Below are positions 47,215 through 57,691 of a stretch of 64,000 nt of DNA, piece after piece (within the stretch, counting starts at the first letter, position 1; each line of letters starts with the position of its first letter). The DNA lies in assembly GCA_015499995.1 (NCBI GenBank), contig JADNRV010000121.1:1-64000 (forward strand). The letters run 5' to 3'. Source of the DNA: Flammula alnicola. Lineage: Eukaryota > Basidiomycota > Agaricomycetes > Agaricales > Strophariaceae. A program made the translations under genes and the position numbers. Below the pieces are notes generated by a model, which saw nothing but the letters and a program-made list of their open reading frames with translations, searched no databases and was not told where the DNA came from.

Positions 47215-47983
47215 ATGCCGCTAGTAGAAATCGTTCACTTCAGTGCTTCAGAAGCGCTCATCGCTAGGCCAACACTGGGAGATTCATTCGTAGATTACCT
47301 CAAGAAGGTTGACGGATGCCTAGGGTACATACGACTCGATTCATTTGTCATTAACCCTAGTTAACATGATTCTATTAGCGTGTCGCGCGGGTTTCAGCTG
47401 GAGGATAAGAGCCGTGTATTCTTATTTATCAGTAAGTGAATTCTCTAACAACTTTGAGAATAATAACGATGTTGGTCTTGTCGACATCAGCTTGGAAAAC
47501 AAACGAGCACTACGAGAAGATGAGGCAACGAGCGGAATACCCCTCATTTATGGCATCTCTAAAACCTCTCGGCAGTGACATTTTTATTCAACACATCGAT
47601 TTCGATGTGGACATTGCCAACGCTTTCAGCGCCCCGATTACCGAAATTACGACTATAAAGGCGAAGGAAGGTCATACGCAAGAGGAGGTTAACGCCGTGG
47701 TCTCGGAAATAAGGGCAAACCAACATCTCGTCAAGGGTGGCCACCCTCCGATTGCATGGGGTCAGGTGAAGCAGACACCTGAGCTGTATATTTTGATAAT
47801 TGGATGGGACAGCGTCGAGGTATGCCTTTCATTATTTAATTGGTCAGATTTCAGGAATAGCAGACTGACGTCTATTAGGCTCACTTCGCATCGCACAAGG
47901 AACCGCCCATCGAGACGATAACCATGAAGTTAATCGGGGTCTGTGAGCCAGAGACCAAGCACGTTGCATTAAGGAGTGGTTGA
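47215..47983 (+). CDS. Small alpha/beta-barrel (ABM-like) protein, paralog C
   Basis: Exons are 47215-47324, 47379-47431, 47491-47819 and 47879-47983, giving 198 residues, intact. The first half reads GFQLEDKSRVFLFITWKTNEHYEKM and the second EITTIKAKEGHTQEEV...IAWGQVKQTPELYILIIGWDSVE, matching paralogs A and B. The last exon is clearly different (AHFASHKEPPIETITMKLIGV) from the DAGKxPQFQ ending of A and B, so the C-terminus has diverged. Function unknown; a stress-response or small-molecule-binding barrel is only a guess from the fold. Confidence 0.75.
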
Positions 47984-48128
47984 AGTATGGGTGTATTGGT
48001 GACTGGGGATGCACTTAGTGAATGCCGAGGAAGTCAACGATTTTTAATGAGGTTTATATACAATAAATCATCAATATTAGAACAGCTTCAAGACTATTCC
48101 GTGGAGAAGGATTTAAGAGGCGCCTAGT

Positions 48129-49754
48129 CTATGGTAGCTGTGGGTGCCGAGAGCGGAAATGCATCACAGAAGGTCTTACGATTGTGGGCGTCCCCCGACG
48201 TTTATAGTCTAAACGCGCGATACTGCGCAAATTCTCAACAGCAAGAGGCACGGAGAGTTCGCGCCTCCAGGAGATAAAGCGCTCTGTAATGCGACGTTCT
48301 TCTTCGCACTTGAGAGCTTTAAGTCGGATGGTGCGGAGTGAGCGAAGCGGTACGGTGGCAGTGGTATTCTCCTCTGGATTGCGACTGTCAAGCATGGCCT
48401 TGATGACGGCCACAGTGGTATGGATTTCCTCCACGGACGCAAGTGCGAAAAGGAAGCGGTTGAGGTCGACAATACCCGTGCTATACAGTTCATGATGGCC
48501 AATGTTGAGATTGACACTCTTGATCGAAGATGGAAATTGGCACTCTGAGACCACGTTGAGGAGAAGGCAGATCAAGGACGAGGGCAAGGAATGGGTTTGC
48601 CTCTCCCCAATGATGTTAATAACAAAGGCGTCGAGATATTCCAAGTAGTCGGAGTCGATGGGACCAAAATGAGGTTGTTCCAATCCAAAAGGAAGACTAT
48701 CCCGCAAATGGGCTCTGTAGTCGGTCAAATCCATACGAACTGTTTCGTTTTCCCTATTAGGTTTCCGGGCGTTGCTTAGGAAGTATCCCTGCACATAGCG
48801 CAGTAAGCCCTGGCGAAAAGGAGCCAAATCTTTTCGCGACAGTGGAAAACGGGGGTTCTTGACACGCACATCGAGCTGCAGGCAACAGCCAGGAGTTGCA
48901 AGTGTATTTCCAAGGAAAAACGCAGCTGCAGGAAGTGTGACGCGGAGACGGAGCTTCCGGAGTTTCAGGAGTGTTATGAGGGGAATGCGAAGTGGACGAC
49001 CGTCATCTACATCTAAATCCAGTGCCTGACCCATTCCAGCGTTTATATTCAGATCCTCGAGCAAGGGCATCTTTCGAAGTGCTTCCAGAAAATCAGGAAC
49101 CTGGAATTCGCCTTCCAGGGTGAGGGTATGGATCTGGGATAACCAGGGTGCATTGAGATTGATGTTGATACGTTTGCACGAGAGCCTGAACTGGCGTAGC
49201 AAAGGCGCGTGGTCCGAGAACAGAATGGAGTTGGGAGATTCTAAGACTGAAGGGATTAATCCCTGTCCAAACTGGAGCGAAAATGACTCCAGATATGGCG
49301 CCGCCTGCTGGACGCTGCTCCACAGCACGTCGTTGACAGATACTCGGTCCTTCACTTCGAGGTCGAATCTCCGAATCCTCGTCCATTGTGCAGGGAGAAG
49401 CGCCGAAAGGAAGAATCTTAACGCAATCCCCTCGTTGAAAGTCACAAGATCCCTGCCTTTGATATGAAGTGGTGCACTGCCAGTCCTCTTGAGAACTTCC
49501 TGCCTCCACTTATCGTGCTGCCCTGCGAGGAGATTTAGGTCGATTATCCTGCCCCAGAGGGATGCGCAGTCGAGCAGCAATATTTCCCTCCACAACTTGC
49601 AGACTGATGAAGTGCGGACTGCAGTGATGAGACCCTTGCAAGACGACCGTCTGTCGGCGATGGGGTCGTCCAAGTCTGCGTTCATGCAGAAGATGTACCA
49701 CAGGATATCGCGGTTGAGCTTCGTAATGGGGCCAGAGCGGGACGTGGCAGCCAT
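48129..49754 (-). CDS. F-box protein
   Basis: A single-exon gene of 541 residues; the first in-frame ATG is at 49754 (the frame is open a little further upstream but without an ATG). The F-box near the N-terminus reads ITKLNRDILWYIFCMNAD...TSSVCKLWREILLLDCASLWGRII. A long leucine-rich region with LRR-like spacing follows (PLLEDLNINAG, LLKLRKLRLRVTL). It is a probable SCF ubiquitin-ligase adaptor, unrelated in detail to the one at 33103-34779. It is convergent with barrel paralog C (stops about 145 bases apart). Confidence 0.83.
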   Translation of the reverse strand: MAATSRSGPITKLNRDILWYIFCMNADLDDPIADRRSSCKGLITAVRTSSVCKLWREILLLDCASLWGRIIDLNLLAGQHDKWRQEVLKRTGSAPLHIKGRDLVTFNEGIALRFFLSALLPAQWTRIRRFDLEVKDRVSVNDVLWSSVQQAAPYLESFSLQFGQGLIPSVLESPNSILFSDHAPLLRQFRLSCKRININLNAPWLSQIHTLTLEGEFQVPDFLEALRKMPLLEDLNINAGMGQALDLDVDDGRPLRIPLITLLKLRKLRLRVTLPAAAFFLGNTLATPGCCLQLDVRVKNPRFPLSRKDLAPFRQGLLRYVQGYFLSNARKPNRENETVRMDLTDYRAHLRDSLPFGLEQPHFGPIDSDYLEYLDAFVINIIGERQTHSLPSSLICLLLNVVSECQFPSSIKSVNLNIGHHELYSTGIVDLNRFLFALASVEEIHTTVAVIKAMLDSRNPEENTTATVPLRSLRTIRLKALKCEEERRITERFISWRRELSVPLAVENLRSIARLDYKRRGTPTIVRPSVMHFRSRHPQLP

Positions 49755-50559
49755 TGTAAGTTGTTCGGCAGGAGTCAGAGAGGATGTATAAGTGGGGGAC
49801 AAGTGAAGCGTATTCAAGTTTGCGGTATATTGAACCAGGTCTCTTATAGGTTTTCCACTTGTGGGCGTTTGTCGGTCAGAATCATTGTTCTCGATAAACG
49901 ATCGAGCGGGCCTTCCCCGGATCGCCCGGCGTTATAGACTGTGGCATAGTGCATTGAACAGGCCATCGTATCAACGGCTTATGTTATGGCCCAAAGAGCG
50001 TCAATGGGCCAAGATTGCGATTGTCACTGCAACTCGGAAAGCAGAGGTCAGCATAGGCCTAGACAAGACAACTTGAATTCTCCTGACCTTTCATCTAGCA
50101 TTGAAGCATGTTCAGGACGGGTCGAAAGCTCAGATTCCAGACGGCAGGTAGATATTCTCTGCAACGAAGTAGTTACATACTTAACTGTGAAGTATGTAAC
50201 ATTGACAAATTTACGCGTCGCGTACGTATTTCCACGTGATCTCTTCGCCACATGCATCACGCTCCATCACGATTCTCAGTTTCATCTGTTCCTGTCATCC
50301 AGCGCGATCTGGATTCTGAAGCTTTGTTACTTGGAGTCGTGAGGTTGCTAGAGAACCACGACGACGACTAGTTAACGGAACAAAAGCAACACTGGACAGT
50401 CTGCGAACTCTGATACTTACTCATCATCGCGCAGCACACCGGAGTCCATCATTTCCATATTATAATCGCCACATCGTCACTCATATCGCCTCTCTCTCGA
50501 CCTCATTGAAGATCGCACGTATAGCACTATTTACTGCCTAGAATCAAAAGAGAATCGCC
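49755..50559. other. Divergent promoter region between F-box and p34-like genes
   Basis: The two start codons face away from each other across about 800 bases. A direct palindromic word, TACTTAACTGTGAAGTA, stands near 50175. No gene is supported. Confidence 0.4.
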
Positions 50560-53504
50560 ATGTCCAATGACACCACCACCATCCCGACGCCGTTTTACGA
50601 TGAAGGATGCAGGATCCTGACGATATCTGCCTCGTTAGCTGGAGCGACGTCGTTCATCGAACGTGAGCCTTGATTTTGTTCCTTTCGTTTCTTTTTTCTT
50701 TGCTTCTCCATTTCTTTCCTTCTTTCTCTATTTCGTTTTCGTTGAAAGTTAGTATTCAAAATACCCTCGCATTCAGGTCTGAAAGCGCTCTCTGGGTCTG
50801 AGCCGGCATCTGTACTACCTTCCAGTGTTCAACTTCCGCATGCATCCGCCCCACAAGAATCGGGCGTTATCATGGTCCCGTATACCCTCGCGAACCGGTA
50901 CTACACCGCAGACGTCCACTTCGCCGCGTACGCGATGCAGGCGCTTTACCCCGGCTTGTTCGCGCCAGATCGCAGACCGGATTATAAGCCCCCGCCTGCG
51001 GTCGTTTTCGTGTGGGTCGAAGGCGAGGTGGGTTTCGATTTCCTTTAGTTCTCGACTTGTCTTTCATGGCCGTCCATCCCTTTTTTGTTCCCTTAAACTC
51101 CGTTCTTGTTCTTATGAATACCCTAAAGTCTCCGATTCTTGTGTTCTTTCTAACAATCTATTTCACATTATACGGGTGCTGACAAAACGTTTTACAGCCG
51201 TACGAAAAACACATCGAGGAGCTGTCGCGGATGATGGCGGTGGGTGGCTATGAGCCTGAGGTATCTCTGGCCGTGCGGATCCCGAAGGTACCCTCAGCAG
51301 CTTCGACGGTAATAACACCTGCAGCAACGACAACAAAAACACAGACACCAACGCCAATGGCGGCTGTACCGTCAGAATTCGAAGGCGACCACACGAACAA
51401 GAATGGTAATGATTATACCGAGACGGACGGGGCAATCACAGCTGCGGAAGACGAGAACGCGGACATCGACACTACGCTGATGTCGTTCGGGTTCGAATAC
51501 GTCGACGCGACGCGCGAATCGGCAGAGTCGAAGCCTGCACGGACGGATGCTGCTGATGGTACGCACCTTTTTCTTTCTTTCTTTCTTTCTTTCTTTCTTT
51601 CGTGTGTCGTCCTTGGGTTATTTCTTTACTTATCCTATCAATCCCTTTCTTCCTCTTCCTCTTCCTCTTCCTCTTCCTGATTTTTATTCTTCCTCTTCCT
51701 CTTCCTCTTCTTGATTTTTATCCCCCGATTTTATTTCTTTCTTAAATCCCTTAGTCAAAAATGATCGTCAGACTGACAGCCCTTACCTACCCGCACAGAC
51801 ATCCCACACCTCCCACGCGTCCTCGACGCGCTGAGCACCATCATGTGGCCGTCCATGCACTCCAGAGCCACACCCGCCACGAACTCTAACCCTAAATCCA
51901 AAGCCAACGCCGCCAGCACCGCCCAGAGGGACTGGGAATACGGCTCGATCGTGGACGAGCTGCTTGCTGTGTCTGGGATATCAGGCATCTCGGGTGCTGA
52001 CTCTCGCTCGCGTGCGTTGGGTGCTAGTCGCCGCCACCAGAACGCGGACGCGGACGATGTGGACGACGTGGATACCCTGTTCGCACCGTACGACTTTACC
52101 TCTACCCCCAATCCGCATTTCTTCGGGGGGCCGTCGTCGTCGTCGGCCGGCGAGCGTGCTGCTGGTGCTGGTGCTGGTACTACTGGGTTCGTCGTACGGG
52201 AGGAGGAGGCGAGGGAGGATAGAGCATGGTTGGCGGTGGATGGGGCTGGGGTATCAACGATGACGACGACGACGATGACGAGGATTAGCACCACTACCAT
52301 CCGCACCACCACCAACAGCGCGCGTGCGGATTCGACGGGGATGGTTATGTCGCCTGTGGATGTCGACTCGGACGCGATGGCGCCGTTTGGACGGCATGAT
52401 GATTTGGAGTTCGAGGATGGCGGCGGCGGCGGCGGCGGGGGGAAGGGGGGTAATACTAAAGGGCGGGTGGAGATTGGGTTCGAGGATGATTTTACGGTGT
52501 TCGTGTCTGCGCCTGCGGAGGCGCCTGCGCGGGCGTGGACGCCGTTGGATGGGGGTGGGGAAGGGAGTCTGGCGGCTATGGCTGGGGGGTTGATGCCTTC
52601 TAGTGCTCTTGCGCAACGCGGACTTGGGAGCGGGAGAGGACGGGGAAGAGGGAGAGGAAGAGGCACGATGGCAGCGTATAGATCGTTGGGATCTGTATCT
52701 GATTTTGGAGGCGACGATGATGGAGAGAGAAGTGGGTACAGGGCGATTGGCGATGCGGACGGAGCTGGAAGCGAGGACGAAGACGTGGATGGAGAGGAGT
52801 GGGAAGACGGTGTGGACGATGAGGTTGATGAGAGTTGGGTGGAGTATGCGGAGGTGGGGGAGTGGGATGATGAGGGCGATGGAGATGCGGAGGAAGAGGA
52901 TGGCGGAGAGGATGACGGAGAGGGAGCGGATGGCGGAGAGGAAGCGGATGAGGATGATGGAGAGGGAGAGGAAGAGGACGAGGGTATGCCGACGAAGGAC
53001 GAGATCGTGGCTGCCGCTGCGCGCATATTTGGGGGTGTGCCACGGTCGCTTGGGGGTGGGGGTGGGTTCAGGAAGGCGTCGGAAGTTAATAGGGAGCTGG
53101 GCGGGGAGGGTGTGGGCGCGACATCGACAGCGAAGGCGTCTGCGGAAGGGAAAGACGCGTCTGGAGCTGCAGAAGGCAGCGTCGGCGCTAGTCCCAGTGC
53201 TGCTGGTGCCAGTAGTACCAATACTAGCCCTCCCAGCGCCCCTGCCCCTGCTCGTGCGCCGCCCAACGCCGCCGACCTAGACGACGATAACGATGACGAC
53301 GACCCCTCAGACGGCCTCGACACGCGCCCCTTCGACGTCGAGCGCGTCCTGCATGCGCTGCAGGACTTCCGGAGCGAGATCGCGGGGGTGGCGGATGAGG
53401 AGGAGAGGCGGCAGATGGCGGCGAGGGTGGCGCTGGGGTTCGTTTATGGGATGGAGGTTGATTTGGGGCATGGGGGTGGTGGTAAGGCTGGTGGTGGGCG
53501 GTGA
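50560..53504 (+). CDS. p34/AAGAB-like alpha- and gamma-adaptin-binding protein
   Basis: Likely an assembly chaperone for clathrin adaptor complexes AP-1/AP-2 in the cytosol. Exons are 50560-50662, 50777-51027, 51198-51558 and 51799-53504, giving 806 residues with no correction. The N-terminal part (VVFVWVEGEPYEKHIEELSRMM) fits the degenerate Rab-like domain of the family. The C-terminal end (RPFDVERVLHALQDFRSEIAGVADEEERRQMAARVALGF) fits the helical p34 signature. Between them lies a very long low-complexity region rich in Gly, Ala, Asp and Glu, including a poly-Gly run and a strongly acidic stretch (about 52770-52980), far longer than in animal AAGAB (about 315 residues). Naming rests on motif and layout and is tentative. 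Confidence 0.6.
51565..51712. repeat. Microsatellites in an intron: (TTTC)n and (TTCCTC)n
   Basis: A TTTC/CTTT run at about 51569-51600 is followed by two TTCCTC runs at about 51649-51679 and 51687-51710, all inside the 240-bp third intron (51559-51798) of the p34-like gene. Confidence 0.85.
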
Positions 53505-54979
53505 GGTGATGGTGTGTTTTCGAGTGTCGGTTTGGGCTGGTGGATAAGTAGACGCTAGGACTGGGCTGGACTGGAGAGGGCTAGAGGCGCGCCGCGCAGG
53601 GTTAGCTTAGTGCTTGGGACTAGAAGATGCAGTGGATATGTAAGATCATGATGCGAGCATAGATGATAGCGCGCTAGTGAGGTGGTCAGACAGCAATTCG
53701 TAAGTCGAGCACGAGGGCATATACCCGCGAAAATCGGCAAAAAAACTGGCGCACATGTGGTCTCGGTACCGGAGGAAATAATTAATCACGGTGCTCGAGT
53801 ACACGGAAGGACAGGTGTGGGTGGGTTGTCGCGTGTTCACTGTATGATGTGATAGATAGAGCGTGTGTATGGGACTGGCGGATGTACTTGAAGTTGCTGT
53901 TGTTGTTGTGTGGGATGAGGGTATGCGCACGGGAAGGAGGGAGTGGGAAGGTTGGTGGTGCGGGACCGGATGATCTGTCACCTGTGGGCGTCGTGGGTGT
54001 GGGCGGGGGAAGTACGACAAAACCCGGAGCCGGGTGATGTATCGTCAGATATCTGGTACTCAGGCTTCAGCATATGTTTTACGCCTTGGTATTACGCGGC
54101 TTGTGCCGCCTCGAAATGTATTCAAAGTCCAAGATGACCGTCGGAAGAGGCGTTCGCCGTTGATCAGGTCAGGGGATATGTATCATCATCAGGGGAATCC
54201 AAGAGGGTGGCCGCCGGGCAGCCACAGTTGTTACGTATCATCGTATCATGGAGGCATGGCTGGGCAGGAGGCACGAGGATATTGGTCTGGATATGGGTAT
54301 GGGATCTGGATATGGGTATGTGTTCTGGGTGTTGCCGTGCACTTGGATTCATTGGGGAATTGCCGGAGAAATACCTAGAAGTATTATTGCAGGCGAGAAC
54401 TCGGGATGTACTTGGTCGAATATTTATACCGTTCTTAATAAAAAGATTTATCGTGAGTGCAGAGCTGGAGGGGCGTGGGCATGGCTGCGCGAACCTGCAC
54501 TGAGCTGCACTGGCGCTGCGGAGGGAGTGGGATTTTCTGTGGGCCCATAGGGAAATCTTATGCACGGTCGTCGGTTGAGGTCGACTAGAGAGGCTAACGA
54601 GATAGGTACGCGAGAAAATGATTTCTTTCGCACGAAGCAAGGCGTCGTCGGGCGTAGCGGATATAGCATTATCGACTTTTTTTCTTCTTCTCGTCATGGC
54701 GTCCGACGGTCCATTCGAGGCGTAAGAGAGTAGATAATTAAATCACGAAGAGAATGGAGAGAATACATATGAAAAATGAGAAAGAGGAATGGGGAAAAGA
54801 CAGGCAAATCCCGAGACAGCCATATGCAGCTAGAGATGTGATGATCGGTTCCCCCACGGCCTTCCCTTTCTTCTCTCCCTCACAATAATGTTCTCTCTTT
54901 CTTGATACTTTCCTGGTCGTCTGCTTCTTTCATCCCGGAGTGACGCAAGCCCTCGCTTTCTGAGCCACCCATCTTCCTC
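53505..54979. other. 1.5-kb spacer before the PWE-motif gene
   Basis: No gene is supported. A minus-strand frame of 177 codons (54164-54697) has no recognisable feature. A pyrimidine-rich tract (about 54860-54915) just ahead of the next ATG is typical of fungal promoters. A short GGATATGGGTATG-like repeat lies at about 54275-54320. Confidence 0.45.
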
Positions 54980-57691
54980 ATGATGACGAGCGATATGCAC
55001 GATCATCCGCCAGACTCGCCCGACCCCTCCAATTTTCCTCCTCCGCCGCCGCCGCCACTCTCCACCGCCTCATCATCCTCATCACTCAACAGACCGCTAT
55101 ACTTTCGCTCCTCCACCATGCCCCCGAGTCCAACTCCGAATAATAGCGTCAATACTCCCTCAAGTCCCAGGCTAACCCCAACCCTAAACAGACACCACCA
55201 CCAACCTCCTCGTCCCCCCCGCTCGCCAAACCATACCCCGACCCGCGCTCCATCCGCCGAGTCGCTCCATTTCGCCGCCTCCATGTACGGGTCCGGGTCG
55301 CATTTCGGAGGCGCAGGTGCACCGTCTCACTTGCCCCATCACCAGCACGCGCAACACCAGCCCATACTCAAGAAGCGGCACTCGACGTACACACTATCCA
55401 GCTCCTCGCACGGACACGGGCACTCCTATGCCCACCCCAGCCCGTCAATGATGGACCGAACGACGTCGCTGCCACCCCCAGTCCCGGACCTGCCGCATTA
55501 CCCCTCTCCGTATGCTTCGTACTACCCCTACGCCGCCCCCGCCCCCGCGCTGGCGTCTTCGTCCAGTAACGTCGCAGCGGCGTTCAATGGTGTCGGTGCC
55601 TCTGGATCGCCGCCGCCGCCGCCGTCCAGCGCTGGCCCGAGTAGTCCACAGCGGCCCCCACGCAACCCTGCGCGCGCGTCCACGTCCACGTCCACGGCGT
55701 CCTCGTCCGTCCAGTCAGGCATGCCCATGCCACCACCCCCAACTCTCCCTGCGCACCGCGATTCGTCTCTTCCCCCGGTGCGTTCGTCGCAGTCGCAGTC
55801 GTCCACCAGCACCAAGGTCGGCATCGGCAGCAGCAGCAGCAGGGCGTACAGCCGGCCATCGACGGCGGAGGGCAGTCCGAGTGTCATCACTAGTGCTAGT
55901 GGGAGTGGGAGTAGTAGCGGCAGCAGAGACAGAGACCGAGCGGAGGTCACGCCTTGGGAGTTCCAGTCCTTGATCGAGGAGAAGGACGATGCGGATGCGG
56001 ATGCGGGTGCGGGTGCGGAGAAGGGGAATAGGGAGTATGGGATAACGAAAGAGGTGGCGGTGGGGTATGAGCGGGACAGGGCGACGCGTGCGCGGTCGAT
56101 GACGGCTTCGACGACGACGACGGCGCCGTCGGTGCGCTCGCGCTCGTCGTCTGCTGCGCTGGGGCTCGGCACGGGCCCCGTGGAGGAGGTCACGCCGTGG
56201 GAGGTGCAGGCGTTGGCCTTGGCGGAGGAGGCGGAGGCGGAGGCGGAGGATGTAGGCGTAGGCGTGGAGGAGGAAGGGCTGCACGTGGACAAAGGAAAAG
56301 GACAAGTGGAAATGGTGGGATCAGCCAAGGATGGAAGAGATGCGCCGCGCAAAAAGTCGACGGCGAGTGGGCACGCGCCGTCTGTGCGCTCGCGGGCGTC
56401 GTCTGCTGGCGTGGTTGGGCTTGGGGTGGTGCCGACCGGCCCGGTGGAGGAGGTGACGCCATGGGAGCTGTACCCCGCCCCTGTGGGCTCGCCTGTGGTT
56501 GCGAATGGAGGTGTGGGTGTTAATGGCGGTGGAGGTGGGATTGGAGGAGGAGGAGGAGGGGGGGCGTTCGGCGGCCGGACAAAGTCGAGCTCGAGCTCGT
56601 CGTTGGTGTCTTATGGGGCGTCGGTTGGTCAATACCCACACCAATACCAACACCAGATGCAACATCTGGGTCAGGGACGGGATCTGCACCAAACTCAACA
56701 TCAGAACCAAATTGTGCAGCGTGCCTCGGGGTCGATCGTTTCGAGCGGGTATGCGAAGTTGATTCACCAACAACCACACCAGCATCAGCACCAGCGGCAC
56801 CAGCACCAGCAGCAGAAGACGACGACGGGCACGGGTCCGGTGGAGGACGTGACGCCTTGGGAGCTGCACGCCGAGTTGCCTGCAAGTTCGAGTTCGACTA
56901 CTACTACTAGTACTACTCCTAGCACAGCGTCCATAACGTCGACTTTGCTCGGCACAACTCCACCCCCCACGCCCACCCAACACCCCCTACACACCCAACA
57001 CACCCAACACCCCCCACACACCCACACGTACGCGCTCCTGGCGCGCCCGTTGCCGACGGGGCCGAGGGAAGAGGTGACGCCGTGGGAGATGCATCCCGTC
57101 GGTGTCGGTGTGCCGCTCCGCAGCGATGGGGATGTTAATGGTACTCGTGGTGATCGCGCGGCGGGATCAAAGCGCGTGTCCACCGACTCCGGCTTTGGCT
57201 TGGGCGCGGGATTGGGCGCGGAGGTCAGGCCACGCGACGATGGGCAAGGACAGGGACAGGAGCTGGAGGCGGATGGGACTGATTATTCGGCGGTGTCGAC
57301 GCCTAATACGGGTGTGTTTGCGTCGGCGTCGTCGGCTGGTGGGCATGGGCATGGGCGTGCGGGCGGGGGTGTAGGAGATGGAGATGGAGATGCGATGGGG
57401 GCGGCAGGGGCGGCAGGGGCGACGAAGGGCCGCCCGAGGGGATCGATGACGCTGGAGCAGCTGGAGGAGGTCATGCCGTGGGAGTTGTATCCTGCGCCTG
57501 CGGGCGTGGAAGGTGAGGGTGCGGGGCCGGGGTCAGGGAAGAAGAGGACGGTGAGTTCTGTTTCGATTTTTGTTGGTTCGGTTTTCTGTCTGCTTTGTTT
57601 TGGGTTGGGTTTTGCTTTTTGCTTTTTGGATGGAGGATATGTGCGCAGCCTGTCGTCGCGTCTCCCGATCGCGTCTCTCGATCGTGTTTGA
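54980..57691 (+). CDS. Low-complexity protein with six EVTPWE motifs
   Basis: An open frame of 903 codons from ATG 54980, rich in Ser, Pro, Gly and His. Six copies of a short motif, E-[ED]-V-T-P-W-E plus [FVLM], are embedded (nucleotides about 55943, 56182, 56441, 56840, 57064 and 57464, the last as EEVMPWE). Three are preceded by T-G-P-V/R-E and several are followed by Y-P-A-P or Q/H-rich text. The spacers are disordered, so the motif is probably a binding peptide used in multiple copies. The last 47 codons are doubtful: a consensus donor (GTGAGT) sits at 57551, and the T-rich sequence after it looks like an intron, so the real 3' end may lie elsewhere. The reading may also be the N-terminal part of the downstream methyltransferase gene. 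Confidence 0.6.
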   Translation: MMTSDMHDHPPDSPDPSNFPPPPPPPLSTASSSSSLNRPLYFRSSTMPPSPTPNNSVNTPSSPRLTPTLNRHHHQPPRPPRSPNHTPTRAPSAESLHFAASMYGSGSHFGGAGAPSHLPHHQHAQHQPILKKRHSTYTLSSSSHGHGHSYAHPSPSMMDRTTSLPPPVPDLPHYPSPYASYYPYAAPAPALASSSSNVAAAFNGVGASGSPPPPPSSAGPSSPQRPPRNPARASTSTSTASSSVQSGMPMPPPPTLPAHRDSSLPPVRSSQSQSSTSTKVGIGSSSSRAYSRPSTAEGSPSVITSASGSGSSSGSRDRDRAEVTPWEFQSLIEEKDDADADAGAGAEKGNREYGITKEVAVGYERDRATRARSMTASTTTTAPSVRSRSSSAALGLGTGPVEEVTPWEVQALALAEEAEAEAEDVGVGVEEEGLHVDKGKGQVEMVGSAKDGRDAPRKKSTASGHAPSVRSRASSAGVVGLGVVPTGPVEEVTPWELYPAPVGSPVVANGGVGVNGGGGGIGGGGGGGAFGGRTKSSSSSSLVSYGASVGQYPHQYQHQMQHLGQGRDLHQTQHQNQIVQRASGSIVSSGYAKLIHQQPHQHQHQRHQHQQQKTTTGTGPVEDVTPWELHAELPASSSSTTTTSTTPSTASITSTLLGTTPPPTPTQHPLHTQHTQHPPHTHTYALLARPLPTGPREEVTPWEMHPVGVGVPLRSDGDVNGTRGDRAAGSKRVSTDSGFGLGAGLGAEVRPRDDGQGQGQELEADGTDYSAVSTPNTGVFASASSAGGHGHGRAGGGVGDGDGDAMGAAGAAGATKGRPRGSMTLEQLEEVMPWELYPAPAGVEGEGAGPGSGKKRTVSSVSIFVGSVFCLLCFGLGFAFCFLDGGYVRSLSSRLPIASLDRV

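Noticed and set aside
48129..49817. Earlier start for the second F-box gene at 49817
   Set aside because: That codon is TTG. The first ATG in frame is 49754, and the F-box starts soon after.
51755..53323. 522-codon open frame on the minus strand opposite the p34-like gene
   Set aside because: It mirrors GC-rich, low-complexity codons of the plus-strand exon and reads as Ser/Pro/Ala runs with no domain. The plus strand has a full exon chain in frame.
54164..54697. 177-codon minus-strand frame between the p34-like and PWE genes
   Set aside because: No recognisable motif, no neighbour in operon-like order, and a composition that looks non-coding; not enough to call a gene.
55528..56352. Long minus-strand frames (up to 274 codons) opposite the PWE-motif gene
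   Set aside because: Same cause: low-complexity GC-rich coding sequence keeps several frames open. No start context, motif or intron support.
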